The position numbers were made by a program, and so were the translations under genes. 64,000 bases of DNA from Neorhizobium galegae (GTDB lineage Bacteria > Pseudomonadota > Alphaproteobacteria > Rhizobiales > Rhizobiaceae): positions 3,415,501-3,479,500 of the forward strand of contig NZ_CP090095.1 of the NCBI RefSeq assembly GCF_021391675.1. Reading direction: 5' to 3'. The notes under the pieces are model-generated. The model was not told the DNA's origin. It made no database searches and saw only the letters and a list, made by a program, of their open reading frames with translations. Within the stretch, counting starts at the first letter, position 1; every line of letters starts with the position of its first letter. Below are positions 44,632 through 54,164 of the stretch, piece by piece.

Positions 44632-45585
44632 TCAACGACCGAGCAATTGCTCCGCAGTCGCCTCGTCGGTGATCACGCCGTTGATGATATTGCCTTTGAG
44701 CGCCGCGGAAATCGCCTGGAATTTCTTGCGCCCCTGAGCGATCCCGATGACGGAGGAGGTCTCCCGAGGGGGGATCGGCACGCTGGCAACGCGGTCGTTG
44801 ATGGAATTGGCGAGAAGTCGACCCTGGTTGTCATAGACCCAGCCGCAGATCTCGCCGGCCGCCCCTTCCTGGACCAGCTTCAGCATCTCCTCCTTGCCGA
44901 GAAAACCGTCGACGCAGAGCGGGCCGTCAGGCCCAAGTTCGCCGATGCCGACGAAGGTGACGTCGGCCTGCGCCCCGAGCCTGAGCGTCGAGCGCACCAG
45001 CGCCTGGTCGTGCAGGGTCTCGCGCTCCTCGGCCGAGGAACAGAGAACCGGCAGCGGCATCGGAAAATGCCGCGCCTTGATGGCGTCGGCCATCGAGAAG
45101 ATGACGTTGTAGAAGGCGGCCGACCCGTCCGGCCCGATATTGCCGGTGAGCGACACGATCCGGTGCTGCGGGCACTCCATCGGCGGCAACTGGTCGACGG
45201 CAGCCTTCAGCGTCCGGCCCGTGCCGACCGCGATGACGATCGGGTCCGGGCGCTTCAGCCAGCGCTCGATTTCGGCCGCGCCGGCTTCTGCGATGCCGAC
45301 GGTGCTGGAACTCCCTGCCGGATCGCTCGGTACCACTTCGACATGCTTGAGATCGTATTTCTTGCGCAACGCCTCGGCGAGTTCCAGGCAGGCGGCGATC
45401 GGATGGTCGAGGCGCACCTTGATCAGCCGTTCGGCAACCGCGAGCGACACCAGCCGCTGGGCCGACTGCCGCGAAATGCTCATGGTTGCGGCGATCTCGT
45501 CCTGGGTGCGCCCGGCGACATAGTAGAGCCAACCGGCCCGCGCCGCATCGTCGAGCCGCCCTTGCGTATCAGACCGTTTTGCCAT
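44632..45585 (-). CDS. smoC: SorC-family regulator of the polyol operon
   Basis: The 317-residue product has an N-terminal helix-turn-helix (AGRTQDEIAATMSISRQSAQ, residues 24-43) and the SorC sugar-binding domain (PDPIVIAVGTGRTLKAAVDQ; HRIVSLTGNIGPDGS). It lies directly upstream of smoE on the same strand, as in other smo clusters, where SmoC activates transcription in the presence of polyols. GGAGGAG precedes the ATG. Candidate binding motifs TTTGCTCA occur in the gap to smoE (about 44521-44528). Confidence 0.88.
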   Translation of the reverse strand: MAKRSDTQGRLDDAARAGWLYYVAGRTQDEIAATMSISRQSAQRLVSLAVAERLIKVRLDHPIAACLELAEALRKKYDLKHVEVVPSDPAGSSSTVGIAEAGAAEIERWLKRPDPIVIAVGTGRTLKAAVDQLPPMECPQHRIVSLTGNIGPDGSAAFYNVIFSMADAIKARHFPMPLPVLCSSAEERETLHDQALVRSTLRLGAQADVTFVGIGELGPDGPLCVDGFLGKEEMLKLVQEGAAGEICGWVYDNQGRLLANSINDRVASVPIPPRETSSVIGIAQGRKKFQAISAALKGNIINGVITDEATAEQLLGR

Positions 45586-45795
45586 GGCAGAAATTCTCCT
45601 CCACCTGTTGCTGCCATGGTTTCGGATGGTCTGTCAAACGGCTGGAAGAACCGCATGATAGGTATTCGGAGAGGAATTGTTGCGACATCAAAATCCATTG
45701 CGGCCGCATTGCGCCTGCATCGTCGCCGCGCCTACCCTCGGGTGACCGTTGCGCTGCCTTTGAGCCCGCTCAGAAATGATATAGGCTGAAGAAGA

Positions 45796-46140
45796 ATGGT
45801 AATAGCCGGGAACCCGTGCATGAACCGAATGGAAGCGCTGATCGAACGTCGAGCGGAAACGCGACATAAAACCGCGTCGGTTCGCGCTGGACGCATACTT
45901 GAAGACGCCCGCAAGCATGGCGTCGAGATGCGCATCATCGGCTCCTTGGCGAAGCGCAGCTTTCATTTACATTCTGATGTCGACCTCCTGGTGAGCGGCC
46001 CGATCGACCCTGCGCGCAGACTTTTTATCGAACGACTCGTCGCGGATCACATGCGAGGGACAGATATTCCCTACGATCTGATCTTCGAGGCCGATATGAC
46101 CGCCGACAGGGTACAGGAGCTTTTAGATGGCTGCGTTTAG
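45796..46140 (+). CDS. mntA: MNT-domain nucleotidyltransferase antitoxin (MntA type)
   Basis: The product of up to 114 residues is a minimal nucleotidyltransferase with the motif GSLAKRSFHLHSDVDLLVSG (Gly49-Ser50, Asp61, Asp63) and a third acidic residue in YDLIFEA. In characterised HepT/MntA modules the MNT protein neutralises the HEPN toxin by attaching AMP to a tyrosine. The gene overlaps the HEPN gene by 14 bases. Alternative starts are at 45820 and 45829. Confidence 0.82.
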   Translation: MVIAGNPCMNRMEALIERRAETRHKTASVRAGRILEDARKHGVEMRIIGSLAKRSFHLHSDVDLLVSGPIDPARRLFIERLVADHMRGTDIPYDLIFEADMTADRVQELLDGCV

Positions 46141-46648
46141 CCTTCCGGCTTTTTCACGCTTGTCACCAAAGATCGCGCGCGCGGAACGGGAGCTGGAACA
46201 GCTCGAAATCTTTTTCGCGCGACATTCCCAGGAGGTTTCCGATGGAGAATGGGGCGCACTGTCAGCCATCTCATTGGGTATCCATAACGTCTATAACGGC
46301 ATTGAGGACAGTCTTCTGAGCCTGGCACGGGACGTGGACGGTCTCGTTCCCAGCGGACCGACAATGCACCAGGACGTTCTGGACCAGATGTCAGCCGAAA
46401 TCGACGGCATACGGCCGTCCGTTATCGACCCGGAGCTATACGAGTCTCTGACGGAACTGAAAGCCTTCCGCCATCTCGTTCGGCACCGATACGGATTCGA
46501 CCTGAAACCCGACAAGGTGATCGAGAACCTGGATCGAATTCGCAAAGCATTTCCATCATTCGTGAATGCCGTTGTCCGGCTGGAAAAAACGATGGCCGCT
46601 GAAGATACGGATGACGGCGATGGAACAGCCGGCGCCCCCGGTCGGTAA
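46127..46648 (+). CDS. hepT: HEPN-domain RNase toxin (HepT type)
   Basis: The 173-residue product is an all-helical HEPN protein with the RNase motif R-X4-H-X-Y in FRHLVRHRYGFDL (Arg115, His120, Tyr122). The tyrosine is the residue AMPylated by MntA in the characterised system. The N-terminal helices (LSPKIARAERELEQLEIFFA) fit the family. The protein is longer than the usual HepT of about 140 residues because of an insert around residues 70-105 and an acidic C-terminal tail. It overlaps mntA by 14 bases. Confidence 0.8.
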   Translation: MAAFSLPAFSRLSPKIARAERELEQLEIFFARHSQEVSDGEWGALSAISLGIHNVYNGIEDSLLSLARDVDGLVPSGPTMHQDVLDQMSAEIDGIRPSVIDPELYESLTELKAFRHLVRHRYGFDLKPDKVIENLDRIRKAFPSFVNAVVRLEKTMAAEDTDDGDGTAGAPGR

Positions 46649-46672
46649 CCCGCACGATCCGGATCGTGCGGG
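46649..46672. other. Perfect 24-bp palindrome after hepT
   Basis: CCCGCACGATCC is followed directly by GGATCGTGCGGG, immediately after the hepT stop codon and before the convergent ABC gene. No T-run follows. It could be a transcription end, a protein binding site or a cruciform. Confidence 0.7.
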
Positions 46673-46712
46673 GTGGATGTAACGAGCCCAAGCTCCCAAC
46701 GGTCTCGATGTG

Positions 46713-48560
46713 CTACGCCACCTGCACCACATGCCCCGCGGAAACCTCGCGATATTCCCGCTTCGGCGGCACGTAGTTGACCGGACGTATCGGGCTCTTG
46801 ATCTCGTCGGTGGACATGTTGCGCTTGATGCGGCGGCGGGACGGATCCGGGACCGGCACCGCCGACATCAGCTTCCTCGTATAAGGATGCTGCGGGTTTT
46901 CGAACACCGCGGCGCGCGGGCCGATCTCGACGATCTCGCCGAGATACATGACCGCCACCCGATGACTGACGCGCTCGACGACGGCCATGTCATGGGAAAT
47001 GAACAGGAAAGCCAGGTTGAGGCTTTGTTGCAGGTCGAGAAGCAGGTTGCAGACCTGCGCCTTGATCGACACGTCGAGCGCCGAGACCGCTTCGTCGGCG
47101 ACAATGATCTTCGGGTCGAGCATCAGGGCGCGGGCGATCGCGATGCGTTGGCGCTGGCCGCCGGAAAACTCGTGCGGGAAACGCTTCATCATGTCGGCGG
47201 AAAGGCCGACCTTCTCCAGCAGGCTGGCGGCCTTGTCGCGGGCCTGGTTCTTGGTGCCGAGGCCGTGCTCCACGTAGGGCTCCATGACCGCCGAGCCGAT
47301 GCTCATGCGCGGGTTCAATGAGGCGAACGGATCCTGGAAGACCATCTGGATCGACCGGCGCATCAGGCGCAGCGTCGGCGGGTCGAGATTCATCACCTCA
47401 TAGCCGTCGAGCGTAACCTCACCGCTGGTCGGCGTGATCAGGCGGGTGACGGAACGGCCGGTGGTCGACTTGCCGCAGCCCGATTCGCCGACGAGCGACA
47501 GCGTCTCGCCCGGGAAAAGATTGAAGGAGACCTTTTCGACCGCATGCACGGCGCCGGACTTGCGGCCGAACAGGCCCGAATGAATGTCGAAGCGGGTCGT
47601 CAGGTCCCTGACGTCCAATATCGGCGTCTTGCCCTTGCCGACCGTGTCGGTGACATCGGCGAGCGGCTGTTGTTCGCCGGTCTTCACGTCGATGATCGGG
47701 AAACGCAGCGGCAGCTTGCGGTCGCCCATCGAACCGAGCCGCGGCACGGCGGAGAGAAGCGCGCGGGTATAGGGATGCTGGCCGCGGTGGAAAATGTCGC
47801 TGGTCTCGCCGGTCTCCACCGCATCGCCGCGATACATGACGATCGTGCGGTCGGCAACCTCGGCCACCACGCCCATGTCGTGCGTGATGAACAGGACCGA
47901 CATGCCCTCCTCTTCCTGCAGCACCTTGATGAGATCGAGGATCTGGCCCTGGATTGTCACGTCGAGCGCAGTGGTCGGTTCGTCGGCGATCAGCAGCTTC
48001 GGTCTCGCCGCGAGCGCCATGGCGATCATTACGCGCTGGCGCATGCCGCCCGAGAACTGGTGCGGATATTCGTCGAATCGTGACGACGCATTGGGAATGC
48101 GCACCTTTTCGAGCAGGCGGATGACTTCGGCCTTGGCATCGGCATTGCTGATGTCCGTATGGACGGTCAGCGCCTCGGCGATCTGCTTGCCGATCGGGAA
48201 GATCGGGTTGAGCGAGGTCATCGGCTCCTGGAAGATCATCGAGATGTCTTTGCCGCGCACCCGGCGCATCTGCTCTTCCGGCAGCGACAACAGTTCGCGG
48301 CCGTTGAGGAAGACCTGGCCTTCGATCTTGCTCGAATTCTTCGGCAGCAGCCGCATGATCGACAGCGAGGTGACGCTCTTGCCCGAGCCCGACTCGCCGA
48401 CGATCGCCACCGTCTCGCGCGGTGCCACGTCGAACGAGATGTTGCGCACCACGGTGCGCCATTCGTCGTTCACCCGGAACGAGGTGGAAAGATTGCGGAC
48501 CGACAGGACCGGGGTCACCGAACCACCGCCCTGTTCCATGGAAGTGCCGGAAAGCAGCAT
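46713..48560 (-). CDS. Peptide ABC transporter ATPase, DppD-DppF fusion (GsiA type)
   Basis: The 615-residue product joins two oligopeptide-transporter ATPases in one chain. Domain 1 (about 18-270) has [20 protein letters not shown], signature [12 protein letters not shown] and [13 protein letters not shown]; domain 2 (about 325-585) has [26 protein letters not shown] and [13 protein letters not shown]. Both carry the C-terminal [24 protein letters not shown] motif of this family. It probably energises the permease encoded divergently at 51853-53782. Its ATG at 48560 has GGAGATTT upstream, 16 bases after the amidohydrolase stop. Confidence 0.92.
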   Translation of the reverse strand: MLLSGTSMEQGGGSVTPVLSVRNLSTSFRVNDEWRTVVRNISFDVAPRETVAIVGESGSGKSVTSLSIMRLLPKNSSKIEGQVFLNGRELLSLPEEQMRRVRGKDISMIFQEPMTSLNPIFPIGKQIAEALTVHTDISNADAKAEVIRLLEKVRIPNASSRFDEYPHQFSGGMRQRVMIAMALAARPKLLIADEPTTALDVTIQGQILDLIKVLQEEEGMSVLFITHDMGVVAEVADRTIVMYRGDAVETGETSDIFHRGQHPYTRALLSAVPRLGSMGDRKLPLRFPIIDVKTGEQQPLADVTDTVGKGKTPILDVRDLTTRFDIHSGLFGRKSGAVHAVEKVSFNLFPGETLSLVGESGCGKSTTGRSVTRLITPTSGEVTLDGYEVMNLDPPTLRLMRRSIQMVFQDPFASLNPRMSIGSAVMEPYVEHGLGTKNQARDKAASLLEKVGLSADMMKRFPHEFSGGQRQRIAIARALMLDPKIIVADEAVSALDVSIKAQVCNLLLDLQQSLNLAFLFISHDMAVVERVSHRVAVMYLGEIVEIGPRAAVFENPQHPYTRKLMSAVPVPDPSRRRIKRNMSTDEIKSPIRPVNYVPPKREYREVSAGHVVQVA

Positions 48561-48576
48561 GGAAATCTCCTTCGGA

Positions 48577-49740
48577 TCAGGCTGCGAGCGCGGTTTCGGC
48601 GAGCGTGACCCAGTAGCTGACACCAAAGGGAATTGCTTCGTCGTTGAAATCGTAGGCTGCGTTGTGGAGGCTGGCGGTATCGCCATTGCCGATGAAGATG
48701 AAGGCGCCGGGGCGCTTCTCCAGCATGTAGGAAAAATCCTCCGCGCCCATATGCGGCGCCATGCCGGTCTGCACCGCCTTGGGACCGGCAACCTTGGCCG
48801 CGATCTCGATGGCAAAATCCGTCTCGTTATCGTGGTTGAAAGTGACCGGATAACCGCGGCGATACATGACATCGGCCGTCGCGCCATGGGCGATCGCGGT
48901 CGATTGAGCCACTTCGCTCAGGCGCTTCTCGGCAAAATCGCGGGTTTCCGGCAGCAGCGTGCGCACCGTACCTGTCATCTTCACAAAGGCCGGAATGACA
49001 TTGCTCGCCTCGCCGCCATGGATCGAGGCGACGGTGACGACCAGCGACTTCAGGGGATCGGTCTCGCGCGACACGATCGACTGCAGCGCCAATACGATAT
49101 GTGAGGACACGAGGATCGGGTCGATCGAATTGTGCGGCTGCGCGGCATGGCTGCCGCGGCCGTGGATGGTGATCTCGAACGTGTCGGCCGCCGCCATGAT
49201 GCCGCCCTTGCGGGTGGCGAAACTGCCGACCGGAAGGCGCGGCTCGTTATGCATGCCGTAGACTTCCTTGATGCCGAACTTCTCCATCATGCCGTCGTTG
49301 ATCATCGCCAGCGCGCCCGCGCCGCCCTCTTCCGCCGGCTGGAAGATCACCGCGACCGAGCCTTTGAAATTGCGGGTCTCGGAAAGGTACTGGGCTGCGC
49401 CGAGCAGCATGGCGGTGTGGCCGTCGTGGCCGCAGGAATGCGCCTTGCCGGGCGTCTTGGAAGCCCAGGGTTTGCCGGAGGTTTCGAGGATCGGCAGCGC
49501 GTCCATGTCGGCGCGGAAACCGATCACCGGCCCATCGCCCTGGCTGCCCTTGATGATGCCGACGACGCCGGTCCTGCCGATGCCGGTCTCGACGACGTCG
49601 CAACCGAATGCCTTCAGCTTTTCGGCGACGAATTTCGAGGTCTCGTGAACGTCGTAGAGCAGCTCCGGATTCTCGTGGAGATGGCGCCGCCATTCGGCGA
49701 CCTGATCCTGCATTTCGGCGACGCGATTGATGACTGGCAT
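48577..49740 (-). CDS. M20-family amidohydrolase (hippurate hydrolase-like)
   Basis: The 387-residue product is a metallopeptidase of the M20D group that cleaves N-acyl amino acids such as hippurate or indole-acetyl conjugates. The metal site is visible as [19 protein letters not shown] (Cys103, His105) and [12 protein letters not shown] (Glu137-Glu138), with [16 protein letters not shown] for dimerisation. It forms an operon with the fused ATPase and is divergent from the binding protein gene, which suggests that imported acyl peptides are hydrolysed inside the cell. Confidence 0.9.
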   Translation of the reverse strand: MPVINRVAEMQDQVAEWRRHLHENPELLYDVHETSKFVAEKLKAFGCDVVETGIGRTGVVGIIKGSQGDGPVIGFRADMDALPILETSGKPWASKTPGKAHSCGHDGHTAMLLGAAQYLSETRNFKGSVAVIFQPAEEGGAGALAMINDGMMEKFGIKEVYGMHNEPRLPVGSFATRKGGIMAAADTFEITIHGRGSHAAQPHNSIDPILVSSHIVLALQSIVSRETDPLKSLVVTVASIHGGEASNVIPAFVKMTGTVRTLLPETRDFAEKRLSEVAQSTAIAHGATADVMYRRGYPVTFNHDNETDFAIEIAAKVAGPKAVQTGMAPHMGAEDFSYMLEKRPGAFIFIGNGDTASLHNAAYDFNDEAIPFGVSYWVTLAETALAA

Positions 49741-50065
49741 TACGCAGACCTCATTGTTTTTTTGCTGTTTCCCACTCTGGTCGGAGCGGATATTGCGACG
49801 CGAAGACACGATTTTGCAAGCTTCAATTTTCCGGCTTGAACGGAAAATAGGCCTATGCTTAGATGGCTCAAAATTTGATCATGCTCGCCAAAAGCGGCAG
49901 GATGTAACTTGTTCTTAAGGTAGTTTCGGAGGAGGACCGAACAAGAAATACGCTGCGAAGTCAATAAGTTGAGGAAGGTGACTTCGCAGTCCCAAGGCAT
50001 AAAAAGCCGGCTTGACCGGCATGCCCAACCACAACTCATAAGAGAACGACAAGGGGAATAGCAGC
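49741..50065. promoter_or_regulatory. Divergent regulatory region with 11-bp inverted repeat
   Basis: There is no gene in these 325 bases between the divergent amidohydrolase and binding protein genes, so both promoters should be here. A perfect inverted repeat CTGCGAAGTCA/TGACTTCGCAG (49953-49963 and 49979-49989, 15-base loop) and a small hairpin GCCGG-CTTGA-CCGGC (50006-50020) lie in the presumed leader of the binding protein gene. They may act as operator, attenuator or mRNA structure. Confidence 0.5.
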
Positions 50066-51775
50066 ATGAAAAACCTCAAACTTCTTCTGGCCGGCACCGT
50101 AGCCGCCCTGGCCTTCGCAGGCTCGGCCGCCTACGCGGCCCGCGGCACCGACGGGGATCTGAAGATCCTGTTCTGGCAGGCCGTTTCGACGATGAACCCC
50201 TACCTCTCCGGGGGTACCAAGGAAGTCTACGCGTCCTCCATGGTCATTGAGCCGCTCGCCCGCTACGACGAAAAGGGCGAACTCGTACCGACGCTGGTCA
50301 CCGAGATTCCGACCGTCGAGAACGGCGGCGTCGCCAAGGACCTGATGAGCATGACCTGGAAGATCAAGCCGGGGGTCAAGTGGTCGGACGGTACGCCTTT
50401 TACGGCTGACGACGTCATCTTCACCTGGAAATACTGCATCGCGCCGGACGGCGGTTGCGCCCAGGCCGCCCAGTACGAGGGCGTCAAGAGCGTCGAGGCT
50501 CCCGATCCACAGACGGTCAAGATCACCTTCACCGAGCCGAAGCCCTATCCCTACAGCGCCTTCGTCGGCGCGCAGTCGCCGGTCATCCAGAAGAAGCAGT
50601 TCGAAAATTGCGTCGGCGCCAAAGCCCCGGGCTGCACCTCGGCCAATTTCGGCCCGATCGGCACCGGTCCTTTCGTCGTCAAGGAATTCAAGCCGAACGA
50701 CGTCATCACGCTGACCGCCAACACGAACTACCGCGATGCGGCAAAGCCGGCCTTCGCGACGGTCACCCTCAAGGGCGGCGGTGATGCTGCCTCGGCCGCG
50801 CGCGCCGTTCTCGAAACCGGCGAATACGACTATGCCTGGAACATGCAGGTAGAGCCGGAAATCCTCGCCAAGATGGTCGCCGCCGGCAAGGGCAAGCTGG
50901 AAACGGCATTCGGCACCCAGGTCGAGCGTATCAACCTCAACCACTACAATGCCGATCCGTCGCTGGGCGCCAAGCGCTCCACCAAGGAAGCCGGCCCGCA
51001 TCCGTCGCTTTCCGACCCGGCAGTCCGCCGCGCGCTGTCGCTCGCCATCGACCGCGACATCATTGTCGAGGCCGGTTACGGTGCCGCCGGCAAGGCGACC
51101 TGCAACATCGTGCCCGCACCGGCAGCAGTCGCTTCCACCAAGAACGACAGCTGGTGCCTGAAGCAGGACCTCGTAGCGGCCAACAAGCTGCTTGACGATG
51201 CCGGCTGGAAGAAGGGTCCGGATGGCATCCGCGCCAAGAACGGCGTGAAGCTCTCCTACCTCTACGCGACCTCCACCAACTCGGTTCGCCAGGCGACCCA
51301 GGAACTGGTGAAGGACATGTGGTCGCAGATCGGCGTCGGCGCCGAATTGCGCAATGCCAGCGCCTCGGTCTTCTTCGGCGGCGATCCGGCAAGCCCGGAC
51401 ACCTTCCAGAAGTTCTATGCCGACGTCGAAATGTACACCAACAACTTCGACGGCACCGATCCGGAAAAGTATCTCGCAGAATGGCTGTGCGACAAGGTTC
51501 CCGGCCCGGCAAACGGCTGGCAGGGTCAGAACATCCCGCGTTACTGCAACCCGGCCTATGACAAGCTCCTGGGCGAACTTTCGAAGACCGCCGAGCTCGA
51601 CAAGCGCGCCACGCTTGCCAAGCAGCTCAACGACATGCTGACCGAGGAAGGCGCGCATATCCCGCTCGTCCACCGCGGCAGCGTCTCCTCGCATTCTCTC
51701 AAGCTCGCCGGCGTGAAGATGAATGCGTGGGATAGCGAACTGTGGAACGTCGCCGACTGGTCGCGCGCGAAGTAA
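50066..51775 (+). CDS. Peptide ABC transporter periplasmic binding protein (DppA type)
   Basis: The 569-residue product is a family 5 solute-binding protein. A signal peptide ends near AAYA (residue 24). Family segments include LKILFWQAVSTMNPYLSGGT, WKIKPGVKWSDGTPFTADDV and NFGPIGTGPFVVKEFKPNDV. It should deliver peptides or opines to the DppBC-like permease that follows. Confidence 0.9.
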   Translation: MKNLKLLLAGTVAALAFAGSAAYAARGTDGDLKILFWQAVSTMNPYLSGGTKEVYASSMVIEPLARYDEKGELVPTLVTEIPTVENGGVAKDLMSMTWKIKPGVKWSDGTPFTADDVIFTWKYCIAPDGGCAQAAQYEGVKSVEAPDPQTVKITFTEPKPYPYSAFVGAQSPVIQKKQFENCVGAKAPGCTSANFGPIGTGPFVVKEFKPNDVITLTANTNYRDAAKPAFATVTLKGGGDAASAARAVLETGEYDYAWNMQVEPEILAKMVAAGKGKLETAFGTQVERINLNHYNADPSLGAKRSTKEAGPHPSLSDPAVRRALSLAIDRDIIVEAGYGAAGKATCNIVPAPAAVASTKNDSWCLKQDLVAANKLLDDAGWKKGPDGIRAKNGVKLSYLYATSTNSVRQATQELVKDMWSQIGVGAELRNASASVFFGGDPASPDTFQKFYADVEMYTNNFDGTDPEKYLAEWLCDKVPGPANGWQGQNIPRYCNPAYDKLLGELSKTAELDKRATLAKQLNDMLTEEGAHIPLVHRGSVSSHSLKLAGVKMNAWDSELWNVADWSRAK

Positions 51776-51852
51776 TGCCGATCGCCGGGCCTGCCCCAAG
51801 GGTAGGCCCGGCGCCCGCATTTTCTTCTCCGTGCTAGTCTGGAGACTTATGG

Positions 51853-52863
51853 ATGTTCACATACACTTTGCGGCGATTGCTCTTCGCAATCCCGACGCTG
51901 CTGATCATCAGCTTCGTCATTTTCGCGCTGCTTGATCTTGCACCCAACGATCCCACCGGCGACCTGCCGTTGACGATCCCGCCGGAGGTCCGCGAACAGA
52001 TCCGCGCATCGCTCGGCCTCGATCAGCCATTCTTCTTCCGCTACCTCTATTGGCTGCAGCAATTTTTCATCAACGAACCGCTCAACATCCTCGAACGCAT
52101 GACCGGTTGGCAGTTCGGCGACGGAAACCGCATGCGGGTGCTTTCCTGGGCGACCAGAAGCCCGGTGGTCGATCTGATTGTCCAGCGCCTGCCCCAGACG
52201 CTGTGGGTCGTCGGTCTCGCCTATGTGTTCGGAGTGCTGATCGCCGTTCCGATCGGCGTCATCTCCGCCTACAAGCAGTATTCGATCTTCGACCAGATCG
52301 GCACGTTCGTGTCGATGGTCGGTTATTCGGTGCCGACCTTCTTCACCGGCGTGCTGCTGGTGGTGATCTTCTCCTCGTATCTGCAATGGTTCCCGTCGGT
52401 CTATGACACCAACCTTGTTGTCACCGACTTCTCGAGCTTCGTCCAGCAGATCAAGCAGATGGCCTTGCCGGTGGCGGTGCTGTCGCTCTTCAACGCTTCG
52501 CAGATCACCCGCTTCGTCCGAGCCTCGATGCTGGACAACCTGCACCAGGACTACGTGCGCACTGCACGTGCCAAGGGCGTCAAGGAAAAATCGGTTCTGC
52601 TCATCCACGTTTTGCGCAACAGCCTGATCCCGGTCGTCACCGTGATCGCGCTCGGCGTGCCGACGATCTTCTCGGGCGCCATCATCACCGAGCAGATCTT
52701 TCGCGTGAATGGCCTGGGCCAACTTCTGATCATCGCCGTCCAGGGGGCCGATATCCCGCTCGTCCAGACCCTGACCTTCATCTTCGCGGTGCTGATCGTG
52801 CTCTTCAATCTCATCGCCGATGTGCTTTACGGCATTCTTGACCCGAGGATCCGTTATGACTGA
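51853..52863 (+). CDS. Peptide ABC transporter permease (DppB type)
   Basis: The 336-residue inner membrane protein has six helices and the DppB family segments FVIFALLDLAPNDPTGDL near the N-terminus and RTARAKGVKEKSVLLIHVLR as the cytoplasmic docking loop. Its stop overlaps the start of the next permease gene by 8 bases (ATGACTGA). Confidence 0.92.
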   Translation: MFTYTLRRLLFAIPTLLIISFVIFALLDLAPNDPTGDLPLTIPPEVREQIRASLGLDQPFFFRYLYWLQQFFINEPLNILERMTGWQFGDGNRMRVLSWATRSPVVDLIVQRLPQTLWVVGLAYVFGVLIAVPIGVISAYKQYSIFDQIGTFVSMVGYSVPTFFTGVLLVVIFSSYLQWFPSVYDTNLVVTDFSSFVQQIKQMALPVAVLSLFNASQITRFVRASMLDNLHQDYVRTARAKGVKEKSVLLIHVLRNSLIPVVTVIALGVPTIFSGAIITEQIFRVNGLGQLLIIAVQGADIPLVQTLTFIFAVLIVLFNLIADVLYGILDPRIRYD

Positions 52864-53782
52864 TGCGACCGTCGCAACTGCGCCGCCCGCCAAGGCGGCA
52901 ACTCCCACCCGATCGGCCCTCGCAGACATCTGGCGCCAGTTCCGTGCCCATAGAGGCGGCGTCGTTGGGCTTATCGTCTTTACCTTCATAGTCCTGGCGG
53001 TCTTCGTCGGGCCGTATATCCACCGCGTGGCCCCGAACGCCATCAACATCCGCGACAAGAACCAATGGCCGTCACTGGCTCATCCGTTCGGTACCGATAA
53101 CCTTGGCAAGGACATGCTTGCCCAGGTGCTCGCCGGCGGCCGCATCTCGCTTGCGGTCGGCATCACGGCCATGCTGCTGGCGCTCTTCCTCGGAACGCTG
53201 GTTGGAGTGGTTTCCGGCTATATCCGGAAGCTCGACGGGCCGCTGATGCGTATCACCGACCTGTTCCTGGCCTTGCCGCTGCTGCCCCTGCTGCTCGTCA
53301 TCCTGATGCTGTTCCGCGATACCCTGCGGGCTGCATTCGGACCCGAAACCGGCATCTTCATCCTGATCGTCTTCGTGATCGGGATCACCAGCTGGATGCA
53401 CACCGCCCGCATCGTGCGCGGCGACGTGCTGGCCGTCAAAAGTCAGGAGTTCATCCTGGCGGCGAAATCGAGCGGCATGCGGGAATATCGCATCATCCTC
53501 AAACACATCCTGCCGAACGTGCTGAGTTCGATCATGGTTTCCGCGACATTGGGAATCGCCTCGGCGATCATCACTGAATCGGCGCTGAGCTTCCTCGGCC
53601 TCGGCTTTCCCTCGGATTTCCCGACTTGGGGACGGCTGTTGTTCGACGGGGCAAACTTCCTGCAACTCACGCCTTCGCGCGTTTTGTGGCCGGGACTGGC
53701 AATCTCCGCCACGGTGCTCAGCGTCAACTACATGGGAGACGCTATCCGCGACGCGCTCGACCCGAGGGCGCTCAAGCACTGA
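52856..53782 (+). CDS. Peptide ABC transporter permease (DppC type)
   Basis: The 308-residue protein has an N-terminal Ala/Pro stretch, the OppC N-terminal segment WRQFRAHRGGVVGLIVFTFI and the docking loop AAKSSGMREYRIILKHILPN. It forms the channel with the DppB-type subunit. A strong terminator follows. The ATG at 52856 is chosen for its overlap with the dppB-type stop. Confidence 0.92.
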   Translation: MTDATVATAPPAKAATPTRSALADIWRQFRAHRGGVVGLIVFTFIVLAVFVGPYIHRVAPNAINIRDKNQWPSLAHPFGTDNLGKDMLAQVLAGGRISLAVGITAMLLALFLGTLVGVVSGYIRKLDGPLMRITDLFLALPLLPLLLVILMLFRDTLRAAFGPETGIFILIVFVIGITSWMHTARIVRGDVLAVKSQEFILAAKSSGMREYRIILKHILPNVLSSIMVSATLGIASAIITESALSFLGLGFPSDFPTWGRLLFDGANFLQLTPSRVLWPGLAISATVLSVNYMGDAIRDALDPRALKH

Positions 53783-53805
53783 TCTTGCGACACTGGACCG
53801 ATCCG

Positions 53806-53832
53806 AATGGCGGCTGCAAAGCCGCCATTTTT
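53806..53832 (+). terminator. Rho-independent terminator of the dppABC-type operon
   Basis: AATGGCGGCT-GCAA-AGCCGCCATT is a perfect 10-bp stem followed by TTTC, 24 bases after the permease stop. Confidence 0.85.
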
Positions 53833-54164
53833 CATTCGGCCCCCGCCAAAAACAGCCCTTAAAAAAACTTAGAAAAAAGTTTCGAACAGCTGGAACCTAT
53901 TTCCGGCACGCTCGTTATATCACTGTTCGAAGGCGACCCCCCGTCCCCCGCCCTACATAGCCTTCGGACCTACTCTTCAATCCCCCTCGAAGAGACGAAC
54001 TGGCTCGGCTCCGTCAACCGGAACCGAGCCAGCTCAGTTTTGTGGGTAGTGGGTAGTGGGTAGTAATCGCTACGACAGATCGAGATTTGGCAAATTTTCG
54101 TTGCGAGACGTCAAGGCCGACCTCGAAAACTGCTCACTAACGACCAATCACTACCGGCTCTCTT
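53833..54164. other. Gene-free region with hairpin and short tandem repeat
   Basis: These 332 bases separate the convergent permease and histidine kinase genes. They hold a hairpin CTGGCTCGG/CCGAGCCAG (54000-54032) that may end transcription from one side, and a threefold tandem GTGGGTA repeat at about 54042-54062. No gene is seen. Confidence 0.5.

Noticed and set aside
54042..54062. Short tandem repeat as a CRISPR array or mobile element end
   Set aside because: Only three 7-base GTGGGTA units without spacers; most likely a simple slippage repeat.
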